Positions 1 through 12,126 of a stretch of DNA of 64,000 bases are shown piece by piece. Within the stretch, counting starts at the first letter, position 1, and every line of letters begins with the position of its first letter. Under the pieces are notes generated by a model, which did not search any database, had not been told where the DNA came from, and saw only the letters and a list, made by a program, of their open reading frames with translations. This stretch comes from Amorphophallus konjac. Taxonomy: Eukaryota > Streptophyta > Magnoliopsida > Alismatales > Araceae. The position numbers were made by a program, and so were the translations under genes. The stretch is from contig CM040126.1 in the NCBI GenBank assembly GCA_022559845.1, positions 51,516,458 through 51,580,457 of the forward strand, written 5' to 3'.

Positions 1-1444
1 TAAGCAACTCCAATTTGTGGATAGTATCAGGCTCATCGGGTGTGGGGAGGAATAGAAGGAGGTCGCTAGTGTAACAACTCCAAGTGTAGATTGAGGTGAT
101 AGACCCGACACATAGGTGTAGGAGGTTAAAGCTCCTAGGTTGGTTGGTCACTGTGGTCAACATGTCGGTCAACTTGATTTGCCATGCTAAGCCCTTAAGA
201 AGATCCCCTAATGTTTCCACTTGGAAGGATGATTGGATGGTAGTGCGATAGGAGGAGAAGGGTACTATGGGGAGGTTTAGCTCCATGGGAGGGTAGTCAT
301 TGGACGTGATGGGGTGAATTGGTCTCACCTTTATCCATCTAGCCAGGGGCTCATCTATGATTATGGTGCCAGGTGTGAAGGTTTGTGGCTCTTGAAGGTC
401 CGGGCTATGTGGGGTGGGGGAGATGATCTCCTCTACCAAGGGGATGGGAAGGTCTTTTGTGGGAGGGGTGATGATGATCGGTGTATGGTGCACCCGAGGG
501 GGTGGGTAAAGGGAGACTTGGGTTAGGATAGGGAGGGGAAGTAGTGGAGGCCTAGGACATGGTAGAGTTGGGGTAGGGAGTGAGAGATGGGTTGGGTGAG
601 GAGGATTGGGTTGGTTGGTCTTAGGATGTGTGTCTCTTATGGGGGGCGATGGAGGGGTAGTGGTGGGGCCCAAGGGGGCTTGTGGGGTATGGGTTTGGTG
701 TGGGATTTTGGGTTTGGGAGTGGTGGCTGTTATGGGCCTCGGTGGAGGGGTGGACACGGAGTCCACTTGGGCTTGTGGAGCTATGGTTGTGGTGAGGACT
801 TGGAGGTAGGGTGTAGATATAGTGGCCGAGGTAGGAGAGGTGGGAGGAGGTGGGGATTGGGTGATTGGGGTCTTGGGTTGGCCGGGTGGGGATGGAGGAG
901 TTGAAGTGCTCCTTGGGCTATGGTGACCCGAGTAGGAGGGGGAAATATATCTAGCCCTAAGTTGATCCTTCATGTCCCCCCATGTGGTGAAGGGAGCTTC
1001 CCTTCTAATTATCCTTAAGCCTTCAATTTTCAACCAATGGGTTTAAGCCCTTTTGGTTAGTAGCATTTTGGCAAATCGAACCTTCCTATCCTCGGACATG
1101 GGACTCCACTTGAAGTAATGGTCCATTGAAGCCTCCCAATCTAAATAGTCATTAGGATGAGTTCCATCAAAGGTGGGAGGTGGGGGAGATGTCCTTCTAT
1201 CGTCCTCCCTTGGGGCGGGCCTATTGTCTCCTAGTTGGCCGAGTCGACCCGATAGGCTATCAAGCCGCTCATTGGTATAGGTCAAGGCTCCCATTAGGTA
1301 GTTGACACAACCGTGGATGCCATGTGTGTTGGTGGTGGGTTTCTCTTGGGGGTTTGGACTCATGGAGAGGGCCGATGGGTAAGGTCGGTATGAGACGGCC
1401 ATGCTAGTGGACAACAGTGATGCACTGGGAGACTCTAAATGCAT
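1..1444 (-). pseudogene. gag-like ORF remnant of A1
   Basis: This is the minus-strand counterpart of the ORF at 58831-59811. The ATG at 1444 opens a frame with the shared start region (HLES.SASLLS), a stretch with ERLDSLSGRLGQLG, and the gag-type core (PPPTFDGTHPNDYLDWEAS). The frame is cut by TAA at 1043, where the A2 copy has CAA (Gln), so the break looks like a C-to-T change. Gag similarity (REAPFTTWGDMKDQLRARY) carries on to about 950. From there to position 1 the sequence is Pro/Thr/Ser-rich on this strand, as in the A2 copy. Gag proteins package element RNA in cytoplasmic particles. No protease or RT is visible in the part inside the window. Confidence 0.7.
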
Positions 1445-1487
1445 ATGCGCGCCCTAGGACCAAATTGTAGAGACACGTTGAGAACTT

Positions 1488-1499
1488 GCTCTAATACCA
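1488..1499 (-). other. Primer-binding site of A1
   Basis: Read on the minus strand, TGGTATTAGAGC lies 2 nt downstream of the LTR end. It differs by one base from TGGTATCAGAGC, the usual primer site complementary to the 3' end of initiator methionine tRNA in plant LTR elements. The A2 copy at 58782 has the unmutated form. Confidence 0.8.
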
Positions 1500-1501
1500 C
1501 T

Positions 1502-3913
1502 TGATGTGAGACCACCTTGGGGGTGATAGCCACTAGACCGATGCCCTTGGACCTACACTCGCAAGCAAACAACCTAGATGGCAGACTCACTCGGGCGAGC
1601 TTACTCGCGTAACGCACACATATGCCCGTGGGCAACCCGGTGATGATAGAGAGGGTCCAGGGCGGGACCTTGATGCTCCAGGGGATTTGACAAGCTTGAG
1701 GCTGAACCCCTAAGGGCTCGAGATGCCCAATTTCACGAGCGGCCAGCAGGCCAAGGGCGTGGGTTGTAGGGTCTCTCTCACAACTCGCTCCGCAGTCGTC
1801 GCTCAATTTGATGACAATTTGGGACCGGACACTCTCTCACCGTCTGACGAAGCTAAGAGACAATACTAATTAAGCAAGGAATACCAGCAAAGAGAAGTGA
1901 CCAGAATCTCACCTGATCGACGTGAATACACCGATCCCGACCTGAGACGAGGGTTTGCGGGGAGGCGTGGGTATGCACCCGCACGCCGCGTCGGTGTAGC
2001 TTTGACCTGAAAATTAAAATGTTACACCACTACACCTCTCACAGGAGGGGGATCTTGAGGTGGGGACTAATTGAAATTACATCCAAAACTACCTCCACAC
2101 AGGGAGGGGCGGTCAGCCGGCTAGGCGGGGATGGGGAATTAAGCAAAAGCCGAGTGGAAGATGACCGTCAGTTCTGCCAGCTTCACAGATAGTTGATGTC
2201 GGTGTCGCCACGGGCTCTGCCGAGCTCAGAAGAGGTCGAGACTAGTGTCGAAACTTTCTGAGTTGACCCAGGAGGATGTATGAATTTTTCAAGAATTTCC
2301 TGATGACGTCGCTGGCTGGGGCAGGGTCTGGAACAGGACTGATCTACTCTGGTCCTGGTTGTTCCCAGATTGCTACTGCAGGAAGGCGAGGGTGCCACGA
2401 ACACTCTCAGGGTCTAAATAATGCGGGACCAGAACCACTGCAATCGTTGACGAGTCCTCTTCGAGCTGGGACCAACGGGACTGTCTTTGGATGTCGGAGC
2501 TGACCATGATTACTGGATCAGTGGAAGGAGGTCGGACCAAGTTCTGGGGAGCTGACCTTGCGCACCTCGGGGAGAAAAATTGGAATTCTTGACTTCGCGA
2601 TCCAAAAATTGTTCTGCTTCTTGGAGATGGCAGGGGACTTGCAGGAGAAGCCCTCAGCCAAATGGCACCTCAAGAAGCCCAGGGTGCTGGTCGTGGGAGC
2701 CTCTGAAAGTCGCTACTGGCTGTCTGCCTGGGAGGAAATGCGCAGTCTGACGAAGATGACTCCTCCAAGCATCTCCGAAGTCGAACGATGACGAGACCAC
2801 CTTGCCTACAAAGCAGCCTCGCCAAGCTTTCCAGCAGTATAAGGTAAACCACCTGAAGAGGCTCAGTGAAGATGTGGCAGCCTCTACAACTCGACCCTTT
2901 ACTACTGCCTGCGAACTGGTATGAACAGGGTGGTGATAGGTGATGGGAAATGGGGTAGATGGGATGGGAAATGGGGTGGATGGGTGTGGGGGCGACCCCT
3001 GGCTATGAGGGGGTATGGTAGGGGGCGATCCAAGGTGTGGGAGGGGTAAAATGGGGGCTGGAAGGTGGTCTAGCAGGTGGAGGAAGGGGGAGCTACGAAT
3101 TTGGGTTGGGAAGGAGAGAGGGAAGGAGATATCTCTCTCAAGGTTGGAATGTGACTTAATGGGGGTTGTTAATGGGGGTCTTGGGGATGGAAAGGGTTGT
3201 GTTGGGGAGGGGAAGGGAAGGGGTGCTTGGGGAGTGGGGAATTCTCCCTTGGGAGATGAGAGAGGTGCTTGGGGAAGGGGAGTGGATGGTTGGTGGTTGG
3301 AGGGTGGAGGGTGGAGGGTGGAGTGGGGATAGGTGGAGGCTACCTTGGGATTGGGATAGAGTTAAGAGGGGTTGTAGGTAGTTGGGGAGGCTCTTGAATG
3401 AGGGGAGGGAGTTAGAAAGTAGGTGGGAGAGGGGAGAGAGAGAGGGGGGGCGCAGCCCCTTTGAGAGAGAGCGATAAGAGAGAGAGAGAGAGAGAGAAAT
3501 ACCAAGAGAGAGAAGAAAACTCCACAAAGAAATTATCTATTATATTGATCATCAAATGTTACAAATGAGAGAGGGGAGGGGGGTATTTATAGGCACATGA
3601 CTTTTCACATGACCATACTGACCCTAGACAATTGACACAATGACCAGACAGATAAGGGAGGGGTGACCCTGGGCCTAGCCCATTGAATTGGGCCCAATAA
3701 CCAACCTAGTCAACTATATGACAGAGAACTTAGGTAAATGACTCACTAACCTAGGTACATGACTCAAATAAAGTGAAAAATACACAGTTTATGACTCAAA
3801 TAAAATATAAAAATTACATGACTAGACTCAGAAACACATGATGAACACAATGACGCATGCCGACGAACAATCCGAGGCTCGAAAATGTGGAGGGGCAAGG
3901 GATGCCCCCATCA
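1502..3913 (-). repeat. 5' LTR of A1 (2.41 kb)
   Basis: On the minus strand the LTR begins TGATGGGGGCATCCC at 3913 and ends TCACATCA at 1502. It matches the A2 LTR over its length but is clearly diverged, so A1 is much older. The promoter box lies only about 0.33 kb inside the LTR, followed by a CT-rich tract (3420-3500 as GA on the plus strand), leaving about 2.1 kb of R/U5. No protein-coding function is seen; the short ORFs are Pro/Ser or Gly low-complexity frames. Confidence 0.85.
3584..3591 (-). promoter_or_regulatory. TATA box of A1 LTR
   Basis: TATAAATA on the minus strand, in the same LTR position as the boxes at 33358 and 56521. A long CT-repeat follows about 90 nt downstream in the transcript direction. 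Confidence 0.6.
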
Positions 3914-6432
3914 CCGTCCCTCCAAAGCAATCATGCCAACCCTCTACTTTGCATGTTACATCCCTCCAACGAACTCTTCTTGACAAAATCGCTTCAATGG
4001 AGGATCAACTCAAGCGGGTCACAAGTCCGCGGCCCGCTCATCCTCCTCCTCCTCCTCCTCAAGTCAATCCTCTTCACGCCTTCATGAACAATATTACGAA
4101 GATGGAAAAAGATTGGAAGGAGCGGAGAGATATTGGCATCATAGATTCAAGTGAGCAAGATGAGCTGGCTATTTTCAATGATCAAGTGGACGTTGTCCGC
4201 CCTCCACCACCTATATATTCCACTCATTCACATGGCCCTCCACCTTCACCTCTGCATTCACCTCCACAAAATTTTCCACAATATCATGACCCGCCGCATC
4301 CACTTTCATATTCACAGACCCCACATTACATTCCTCCATTGCCCATCATTATGCCTCCACCATGGCGTCCGCTTGAGTTTAATGATGATAAAGAATTAGG
4401 AGTTCATGATGAAGAGTTGGAGACGGCACAAGATGTTGAAGTTTTTCAAGAGAAACCCATTCCGTGTTTCCTTCATTTTCCACTCCCTCCATTTCCACCT
4501 GATGAACCCCTTGCTCAGGACGATGCCACCGTCCCCAATCCCGTTTATGAAACCAATTGGTGTTACGATGACGGGTCGATACTCCAATCGCCCACACCGG
4601 CGCACCATGAACCCTCTCTCACTATTCCAACCTCCCGCACCACCAAAACCTGACGCTTCCTATGCACTAAGCCTCTTACCATTATACCTCCAACCTCCAC
4701 ACCCTCAACCTCCACTCCACTGGCTACCACCGAGCCTCCATTAACCCCTACTCAACCGGCTTCCGCCGAACCTCCCGCCAAGCCTGTTTCTAAACCGATC
4801 AATCCCCCATTGCCGCCACCTAAGGCCTCCACTATCCCTATTACCCTGAAATTGGATTTTCCTATCTCTACACCTTTACCTAAACTCGTGGCAGACCCTG
4901 AACAGGGTCCACCTCTTTTTACACTCGTGCCAACCCCGCCCGTTTCCGAGCAAGGGGAAAAGTTCAACGTGTTTGAACCTCCACGTATCCTTCCACCAAC
5001 ACCTTCCATCGAATCTCCACCACCTATTAAGCCTACAGCCTCAGTTTTGCCTTCCGCCTCTACTCGGAATGGGTGTCCTTCTACAACTAGTTGTGCCAAG
5101 GATGAAACGCAAGAGTCGGGCAAGAAGGATTTTGCCATGGCTATGTTATTTCAAAGATAAAACTTTATTTGCCGGATGTCGATCCGTGTTATTGTGCCAG
5201 ACACATTTGAGGAGTCTCCAACGATGCTCACTAAGATAAATTCTTATGAGTTGATGCCATGTCGGCCTACTATCAAAGTCACTTTCCTCATGGGTCAACA
5301 TTCTTTCGATGTTCTCATTATACAACTTCCTTGTCAAAAGAAGAGGTTCTCCTCCCATGTTATCATAACACATGAAAGCATTCGGGCATTGATTCCGCCC
5401 ATTGAGCCGTCTGGCCGAGCACCTTGTTTACCATGGAGGGGTGAGCATTCTGTTGATAATAGGCCTTTCACCAATCCATTCACCCTTTCTTCTTTTTCAT
5501 TCACCTTACCACTCACCACCAATTCCTTCTTATGGGCCACTCATGGGTTGAGAAGAAGGATCTCGTCCTCTCATTTCATATGTTCTTTGCATCCTATGCA
5601 TTCCATGCATCCATCACATTCATTACATCACATGCATTTGCACTCCTTCTTTCCCGGGTTGTCGAACCCATATCTTCTCCGCCTTCCAGAATCTTCAGAT
5701 CCTCCACATTCATCTCTATCCTCGGGATCTCTGAGTCCCATAACACTGGTCGGGCATCGCGTCCCCTCCGGTTTCCTCTTAGGGTATTGCGCCCTATCCC
5801 ACTTCTTATATCCGGACCCTCCGGATTTTTCTCTATCTGCAGGGCATCGCACCCCCTCCAATCTTCTCTCAGGGCATCGCGCCCCTTTCGACCTCCTATA
5901 TCCGGAGCCTCCAGATTTTTCTCTGCTTGACGGGCGTTGCGCCCCCTCCAGATTTCTCTCAGGGCATCACGCCCACTCCCAACTCTTGCATCCGGACCCT
6001 CCGGATTTCTCTCTCATCCTCCCAGTTCATCGCGTCCCATGGTTCCTTATTCCTCCGGAACCTCTGGATCCCCCTCTCTGGGCATCGTGCCCCTATACAC
6101 CCTCATGCTCGGGTCCTTCGGGCTTCTCACTGATTCTCCCAGGGCATCGCGTCCCTTCTGATTCCATTCCTCCGGGACCTCCAGGTCTCTCACAGATCTT
6201 TCCAAGGCATCGTGCCCCTTTCCATCTTCTTCTTCCGGAACCTTCGAACCTTCCAGGGCATCGCGCCCTTTTTTTGTTTCCTTCCTCCGGAACCTCCGGA
6301 CCTCCCTCTTTGGGCATCGCACCCCTCCACACCTCCACTTTCGAATCCTCTGAATTTTTCTCTCCTTCCAGGGCATTGCGCCCCTTAATATTTCCTTCCT
6401 TCGGAACCCCCGGACTTCTTCCCAAGGCATAG
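3914..6432 (+). pseudogene. B1 gag-like frame running into repeat array
   Basis: The frame matches the B2 gag at 12711-12925 (QSCQPST, LQRTLLDK, VNPLHAFMNNITKMEKDW), then continues into a Pro-rich region and a segment with FEESPTMLTKINSYELMPCR and IKVTFLMGQHSFDVLIIQLP. One reading frame runs from 3914 to 6432, broken only by TGA at 4651-4653 and TAA at 5158-5160. The part from about 5650 on is translation of the 60-bp repeats (ending in PS or APS units) and may not be coding. The FEESP segment has no recognisable catalytic motif; its place just after gag would fit a degraded protease or linker. Loss of the first part is due to the A1 insertion at 3913/3914. Confidence 0.5.
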
Positions 6433-6690
6433 CGTCCCTTCTGATTCCATTCCCCCGAAACCTCCAGATTTTCCTTCGCTTCTCCTTGGGCATCGCGCCC
6501 CTTCCTATCCTCTCATCCTAGGGCATCGTGCCTCCTCTGATCTTCCTCTTCCAGAGCCTCCGGACTTCCCATCTTTCTTCCGATTTATCTTTCTACTTCT
6601 CCAGGACATCGCGTCCTTTATTCTTTTTCTCCTTTTAAACCACCTTTTTCCATACCTTTTTCCAGGGCATCGCGTCCCTCGATACCATAT
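5740..6690 (+). repeat. 60-bp tandem repeat array with GGGC-N5-GCCC palindrome
   Basis: At least 15 degenerate units occur about every 55-65 bp, each with a core like AGGGCATCGCGCCCT and usually a TCCGGANCCTCCGGA box. The core is a short inverted repeat. One unit (6603-6617) has AGGAC/GTCCT arms where others have AGGGC/GCCCT, a compensated pair. The array lies between the gag-like frame and the 3' UTR of B1, where autonomous relatives carry pol. Confidence 0.8.
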
Positions 6691-6699
6691 CCCTCTAGA

Positions 6700-9600
6700 A
6701 CCTCCTGATTCTTCTCCCTACCACGATTCTCCTCTTTTGCCTCTAGACCCTCCGAATTCCCTACTTTCCATTTACCAATTTCTCCTCTTAATCCCTCCTG
6801 ATCCCGGGTCTAACCCGACTTCTTCCACATCCACTGCTTTGGGCATCTGCCCGTTCTCCCATGCTTCCGAGGCTTCAGTCCTCACCTCTTCTCTTGATTC
6901 TTCGTTTCTTCTGTACACCATTCCTTGTGATCAGGGTCTCCACACCTTAGTGAGGGAGTTCTAGCCCTCACCTCTTTTCCTTTTCTCCTTATTCATCTGC
7001 GTCAGGTCTGGACACCACTCCTTCTTGTTAAGCCACTTTCAAAGCTTTGCTATCCTTTTATCTGTCACTTGAGGACAAATCCCATGGTGATCAAGATCGC
7101 CTCCGGCAACTGTTGCTTTATAAGGTTGCAAGGTAACATTTTTGCGTAAGATTTGCATTCTTGATTTCATCATTCTTCACGTGCGGTTTTCAAAATGAAG
7201 CACTTCTTAAAATGATGATGAGTGGTATTTTAGGACTTTATCCTAGGTCTTTAATTAAATTCAATTCTAGAAAAGAGTCTTTAGGCTTGCTTTTTCAGTA
7301 CCTCTGGTTATTAAGAACCTCACGTTGGGAGTTTGACATTCTCTCTGCGTTCGTTAAGGGCAACCCTTAGCTGGGCACTCCACACACTTCACGACGTTCT
7401 TAGCCGGCCTCCTTTGGTAAAACATCGTTGCTGCTTTGGCCATGCAATGGGTATGCATCTAAAGTCTTTTCTCTTCTTTACTCGGCTGAGTGCAGGAGTA
7501 AGAGGTTGGCGGGTGAGATGACCAACCTAGGTAATCCCCAATACGAGAGGAGTCTCAAATAGGGGCAGTCTTGACCCGAAAAAAGAGAGCTTTTTCATGA
7601 TGAATCTAGCCAGGAAAGGGCTATATCAACGTCAAATTTCAATAAATGCAAAATTATGAGATAAAGGCATGTCAAGAGAGGCAAAGTTCCCGCAGGGAAA
7701 ATCCTGGTCGTATGCATGTCAAGGGTCTAAAAATCAAAGGCACAAAGCCCCGATGTAACAGACTACCTCTTTGAGGGGTAATACCTTAGAAGGAATTCGA
7801 GTCCTGATATCTCCCATCCTATATAAGGTTTATCTCTATTTTTTTCTTCTCTTCTCTCTCCGAGGCTGAATGTTCCTCAGGTATGACTTTAGCAGGGGCG
7901 CCGTTAACCATGAGTAGTTGGCTATAGGGCGCCACCCTCAATGCACGCCCGACTTTGGGTAATTTTTAGCGAAAGGGGAAAGAACGAGGACCCCTGGCCA
8001 GTGGTTTGAATCTCCTTAATGCTGCATTAGCAATGTCTAAACCAAAATTCTAAAAATAAAAAATAAAAAAATTAAATATTTCTAAAAAATCCATAAAAAT
8101 TCAAGTTTTCTCAAAAACCATAAAAAATTGAATATTCTCAAAAATCCAAATATTTGAATATTTTCAAAACCCAAAAAAATTTGCATATTTCAAAAATAAA
8201 AAAATTTACATTGTATTTTCTGATGGTGTTTTTTTGCAAGGACACTTCTTCTGCAAAGAACCAAGAGCACGGGATGAGTCCTCTCCATTCATTATTATTT
8301 ATCTCTCGACTTTTTTTTCTACCTTGATGCTGCCTTGCGCATTTTCGATCACATCTCTCTAACCTTTGAGCAGCTCATGCCCAATCCTTTGATTATTCAT
8401 GTCAATCATCTGATTATCCCTGCCACTTTGGGCATCTTTTGGCTCTGGGCGATTCCCTGCCAAATCATCTGATTATCCCTGCCGCTCTGGATTTCATTCC
8501 GATCATTCAAGAGCTAATCTTTCTGAGGTTATTCCTGCCAGCTTTGCATATCGCTCTTATCTGATTAGCCAAGTTTGTCATCCTCATGGTTCAAATGAAA
8601 CAACAAACAAGGATGTCTTGCATGTTTAACACTTTGATTTTGTGCTCTCATGCTATGTTGCTATGCTATCTGTGTTAATCATGCTTTCATATCTTGCTGG
8701 ATGTTTTGATTATGCTTGCCATGCCTCATGCTATTCAATTACTTTATGCTTCACGATATCTTGGCTAATAAATTTTTGAGCGCAGGAAAAGAAGCTCTTT
8801 GTCCCACTGACTGGGCATCATCATCATCCAAGTCCCACGGTGTTGCACCTCATTTGCTCAGTTCCCCTCATGCTTATTGCTATCACCATCTCCGTGTATG
8901 CATTCCTACTATATGCTATTTACGCTATTAGATTATATCAAGGACCTTGTGACTTTGATAAATCTGGAATTTGAGTTTCCCTTCATCAAAAATAATGATG
9001 ATTTCAGAGGAACCTTAGTCACACGGATAGGCTGTTGAGCCATCTAAGACTGGGGACAATGGTTCCATTTTGTGAATTGGTGCGTGGATAAATGGGATTC
9101 AGCTTAGTATCAGCTCACAAATTGGTATCTTGACTCAATCTGGACAGCTTAACAATATTATCCTTGATTATATTATATTTTAATTTACTTTAATTTTTCC
9201 TTTTAACCCATCATGCATTGATGTAGGGCTTTGAATCAACTTTGGAAAACCCTTCTAATAACTCATTTTGAAAGTCACTTAATCATTAATTTCAAGATAT
9301 GAGATATTCCACGCGGAATTGTGTCCTCAGTTCGCCTTGTTGCCATTTTGGGCCGCTTCCTTGAAAACTCCCTTATTTGGATTTCTATCATTTTTATCTC
9401 AATTACTTTTCTTTAGATCCACCTTGGTTGTAGCACGTCAACATTGGCTGGTAACCGCTCTCCAATGGTGAAACCTACAGGTTTGTGACCTGGGGTACTT
9501 CCACCGCACTGGAAGTTGATCACTCTCTCTTATTATCTCCTTCGTGCTCGCGTGCACAATCACTCCCTTTATCCAAACAATTGTTACTTTTCATTGAATC

Positions 9601-9746
9601 TCCCCAAGATTACTTTATCTCGAGCTCTTGATTCAATTCCTATCAAGTGATGTTAATTGCGTATCTCATCACACCTTGACATCTACTTTTCAGTCCATTC
9701 CACTTCGTGTCACTCTCTTGCAAAGTAGGCGCCAAGGAGAGGTAGC
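6700..9746 (+). other. B1 3' untranslated region, no gene
   Basis: No credible coding frame. Blocks shared with C in the same order are found at 7360-7570 (ACTCCACACACTTCACGACG; CTCAAATAGGGGCAGTC), 7740-7800 (CACAAAGCCCCG), 8040-8220 (A-rich AAAAATCCATAAAAATTC type), 9030-9070 (CTGGGGACAATGGTTCC) and 9690-9746. The end, GGCGCCAAGGAGAGG (9729-9743), occupies the position of C's polypurine tract. The two antisense genes that C carries between its A-rich tract and its GGGGACGATGG block are absent from B1. Confidence 0.6.
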
Positions 9747-11517
9747 TATAGACATGCCAAATTTGACATCATTTTTAGCATATCTCCTATCGCATTGTGA
9801 TGTCCCAATTTAACCCTCAAATCGACTTATTTAAGTGATTTTTCTCATTTTTCTTAGACTTTTGGCTTTTTCCAACTTTCCCACAACTTTTCCTATTTTT
9901 TTAGATTTTTCTAAGATTTTTATGGAATTTTTTGGGGTCTTTTGAAATTGGTGGCAACCTAGAGGGCTCCAATTCTTTAATTAATGGCAGCCCAGAGGGC
10001 GCCAATTCCTAATTAATGGTAGCCCAGAGGGCGCCAATTCCCAGCAAATTTCTTTTGGCTAGTTTTTGAAATTCAAGAATGGATGACGCTCTAAAAAGTC
10101 GCCAATTCTTTAAATAGCGACCATTCGAAAGGTCGACAATTCTTTTCTTCATATTTTGAGCCAAATTCAGATTATTCTTGATTCCACGACTGTTCAAAAA
10201 GTCGCCATTTCATAAATGGGCGCCAGTGTGGAAAGTCGCTAATTTCCTTGCTATATTTTGAGCTTTTAACTATGTCTGAAACTCGTATTAATTTCTAAAT
10301 AGCGACCATATCATGGTCGTCAATTCTTTTAAAATTTTAAAAAGTCCTAATTGAAATGTATTGAAATTAGCGACACTTCTTTCTGCCGCCCTTTTAAATA
10401 GCGACCACTGTGTGGTCACTAATTCTTCCAGAATTCGAAAATTGCACGGAACCTCCTTGTTTCTCTGTTTTGAGCCCCTTTTCCAATTAGAAAAGGGTCC
10501 TAAAGGTTTCTAAGGGTAAAGGGAGACTTGGCCAATGCATATCTCTTTTCAAATCTAATTAAAACATGATTTCCTAATTTCTCTTGGATGAAACTCTTAA
10601 TTTTGGCCCTATAAATAGGACCCTTCTCTCTCTTGTGTTTAAGGCTACTCAACTAATCTAAGGGGAGGTGCTGCTGGACCAAGGAGTCAAGGAGGAGTCT
10701 CCCAAGCCTAAAGCAACATCCTTTGGAGCTCTTCTTCCTCCTTGAAGCATATTGAAGATTTGAAGCCCCTTTTGGAGAATCAATTAATAAGCCTTTCTTA
10801 TCCCCTTTCTTTATTATTTCTTTAGTTCAATTTTGCATGCATCATCATCCTCCCTCTTTCTTTTATTTTCTTATCATCTCAATATTGAGATCTCCCATTT
10901 GTGCACTCTAGCACACCTCCCAATTGTGCAACACTTGCACATCTCCCTATTTTCATCATACATCATACTTTTTACCCACCCTTTACATAGGGGTTTAAGG
11001 GCCAACACCCAACAAGGTGTGTTCTACTCCTTGCTCTTTCATGTTTACGTTCATATTATGGATTTGGTACTGCACACTTGATTTTCTAATCAATATCTTT
11101 TCTTGTTGGTTGTTGTTTGTGTTCTTTGCAAGAGTAATCAAGCACAAGAAGAACTCTCTTCATCGGTCGACCGATTGGAAGAGAAGGTGACACTCACATC
11201 TCCCCACTTTTCAAAGGTATTATTCACGATACCTCCTTTCCTTTTATTGATTATATCTTTTGAGATAACCCCTCTGGCGATAACACTCCACTTAGCATCC
11301 TATGCATGCTCTCTTTTGATCCCCCTTTCTACCCCTTTTCCCATTCTTTCTTTTCATAGCTAGAATTTTCTTTTATCATTCTTATTTCATAAGTAGATTT
11401 TCTTAGAATTAGCGCCCCTGTAGGGGGCGCCCATTCCCTATTTTCCAAAAAAATAAAACAAAAGAATAAATGCCCCTTCTGAGGGGCGCCAATTCCCTGT
11501 GTAAAAAAAAAATCACA
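9747..11517 (+). repeat. LTR of element B (about 1.77 kb)
   Basis: The left end follows the purine tract and starts TATAGACATGCC, probably a mutated TG. The right end is less certain: I place it at TCACA (11513-11517) because a TGGCGCCC primer-like site follows. The length then resembles C's LTR (1.74 kb), and blocks such as AAGGTATTATTCA (11215) align with C's LTR (17323). The LTR contains two runs of short palindromes (9950-10430 and 11408-11580). It closes B1 on the left and precedes a second gag start on the right, so it may serve two internal regions. Confidence 0.5.
10610..10617 (+). promoter_or_regulatory. TATA box of B LTR
   Basis: TATAAATA in the context GCCCTATAAATAGGACCC, about 0.86 kb inside the LTR. 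It has the same surrounding pattern as C's box at 16653 (TCTATAAATAGAACCC), supporting relatedness of B and C. Confidence 0.65.
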
Positions 11518-11521
11518 GAAT

Positions 11522-11539
11522 TGGCGCCCAAACAGAGGG
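11522..11539 (+). other. Candidate primer-binding site of B2
   Basis: TGGCGCCCAAACAGAGGG begins 4 nt after the proposed LTR end. The first ten bases equal those of the common lysine-tRNA primer site. The same GGCGCC letters also occur in the local palindrome repeats, so this could be one more repeat copy. Confidence 0.3.
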
Positions 11540-12126
11540 CGCCCTTTCAGGAATTGGTGGCATTCATCAGGGTGCCAATTTCCTGTATTTTTCATAGAGC
11601 CATCTTCTTATGTGACTTCTTGTGCATCATTCTTACATATTTCTGTTCATACCTTCATATTCTCTCTATTCTGCAGTAGTTTTGCATTCATAGTGCATTT
11701 GGCTAGGGAGATCTCCTCTCCCCACACTTCTAGGATACCATACCCCCTCTAGGAAGGACCCTCCATTGAACACTCCGTCTCTTTAGACTGGAATCTCTTA
11801 AACCAAGTCTCCATAAGTCCTCGCACCCGTAGATTCTCTCACGGAAGCTTGGGCACGTTGTACCTTTGAAGTCCCGGGTCTAGTTGGCCTATTCATGGTG
11901 AGAGAGTGTACCTAGTTGGCATTGAAGCAAAACCATATTGAAACTAGGTTCCTACCTTATGTGAATCATGTCAAATTTTGTCAAAATCATCTAATTCACC
12001 AAGGTTCAAATAAACAATAAAAAAAATCAAGCGTAAACATTCCAACTTGTTTTCTATTCTTTGCAATTTTTTTTATTGAACCATTGTTTGTTTGCATAAT
12101 TTTTTCACATTGATGATAAAATCAAC

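Larger units (their letters stand above)
1..3913 (-). mobile_element. Family-A non-autonomous LTR element A1 (5' part, cut by window edge)
   Basis: This is a minus-strand LTR element. Its 5' LTR lies at 1502-3913, its primer-binding site at 1488-1499, and its internal region runs leftwards off the window. The same LTR ends (TGATG.GGGCATCCC at the 5' side, TCACATCA at the 3' side), the same methionine-tRNA-type primer site and the same gag-like first ORF occur in the almost complete copy at 56197-64000, which defines the family. The right boundary is sharp: 3914 onward matches the gag of element B (compare 12711 onward), so A1 sits inside B1. The expected 5-bp target duplicate on the right is ccgtc (3914-3918); its partner lies outside the window. 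Confidence 0.85.
3914..11517 (+). mobile_element. Element B1: Tat-related non-autonomous LTR element, 5' end replaced by A1
   Basis: Plus-strand remnant with a gag-like frame (from 3914), a 60-bp repeat array (5740-6690), a long 3' UTR ending in a purine tract, and an LTR (9747 to about 11517). No protease, RT, RNase H or integrase is present. The 3' UTR shares several landmarks with Tat-type element C: a block with CTCAAATAGGGGCAGTC, a CACAAAGCCCCG block, an A-rich tract, and the GGGGACAATGGTTC block. B1 therefore looks like a deletion derivative of a C-like element. The 5' LTR and the start of gag lie left of the A1 insertion and outside the window. Confidence 0.6.

Noticed and set aside
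587..904. Gly/Trp-rich plus-strand ORFs in the first kilobase
   Set aside because: They are the complement of the Pro/Thr-rich gag tail of A1.
11275..11292. TGGCGATAACACTCC as primer site of B
   Set aside because: It aligns with an internal LTR position of C (17361), not with C's primer site, so it is probably still inside the LTR.
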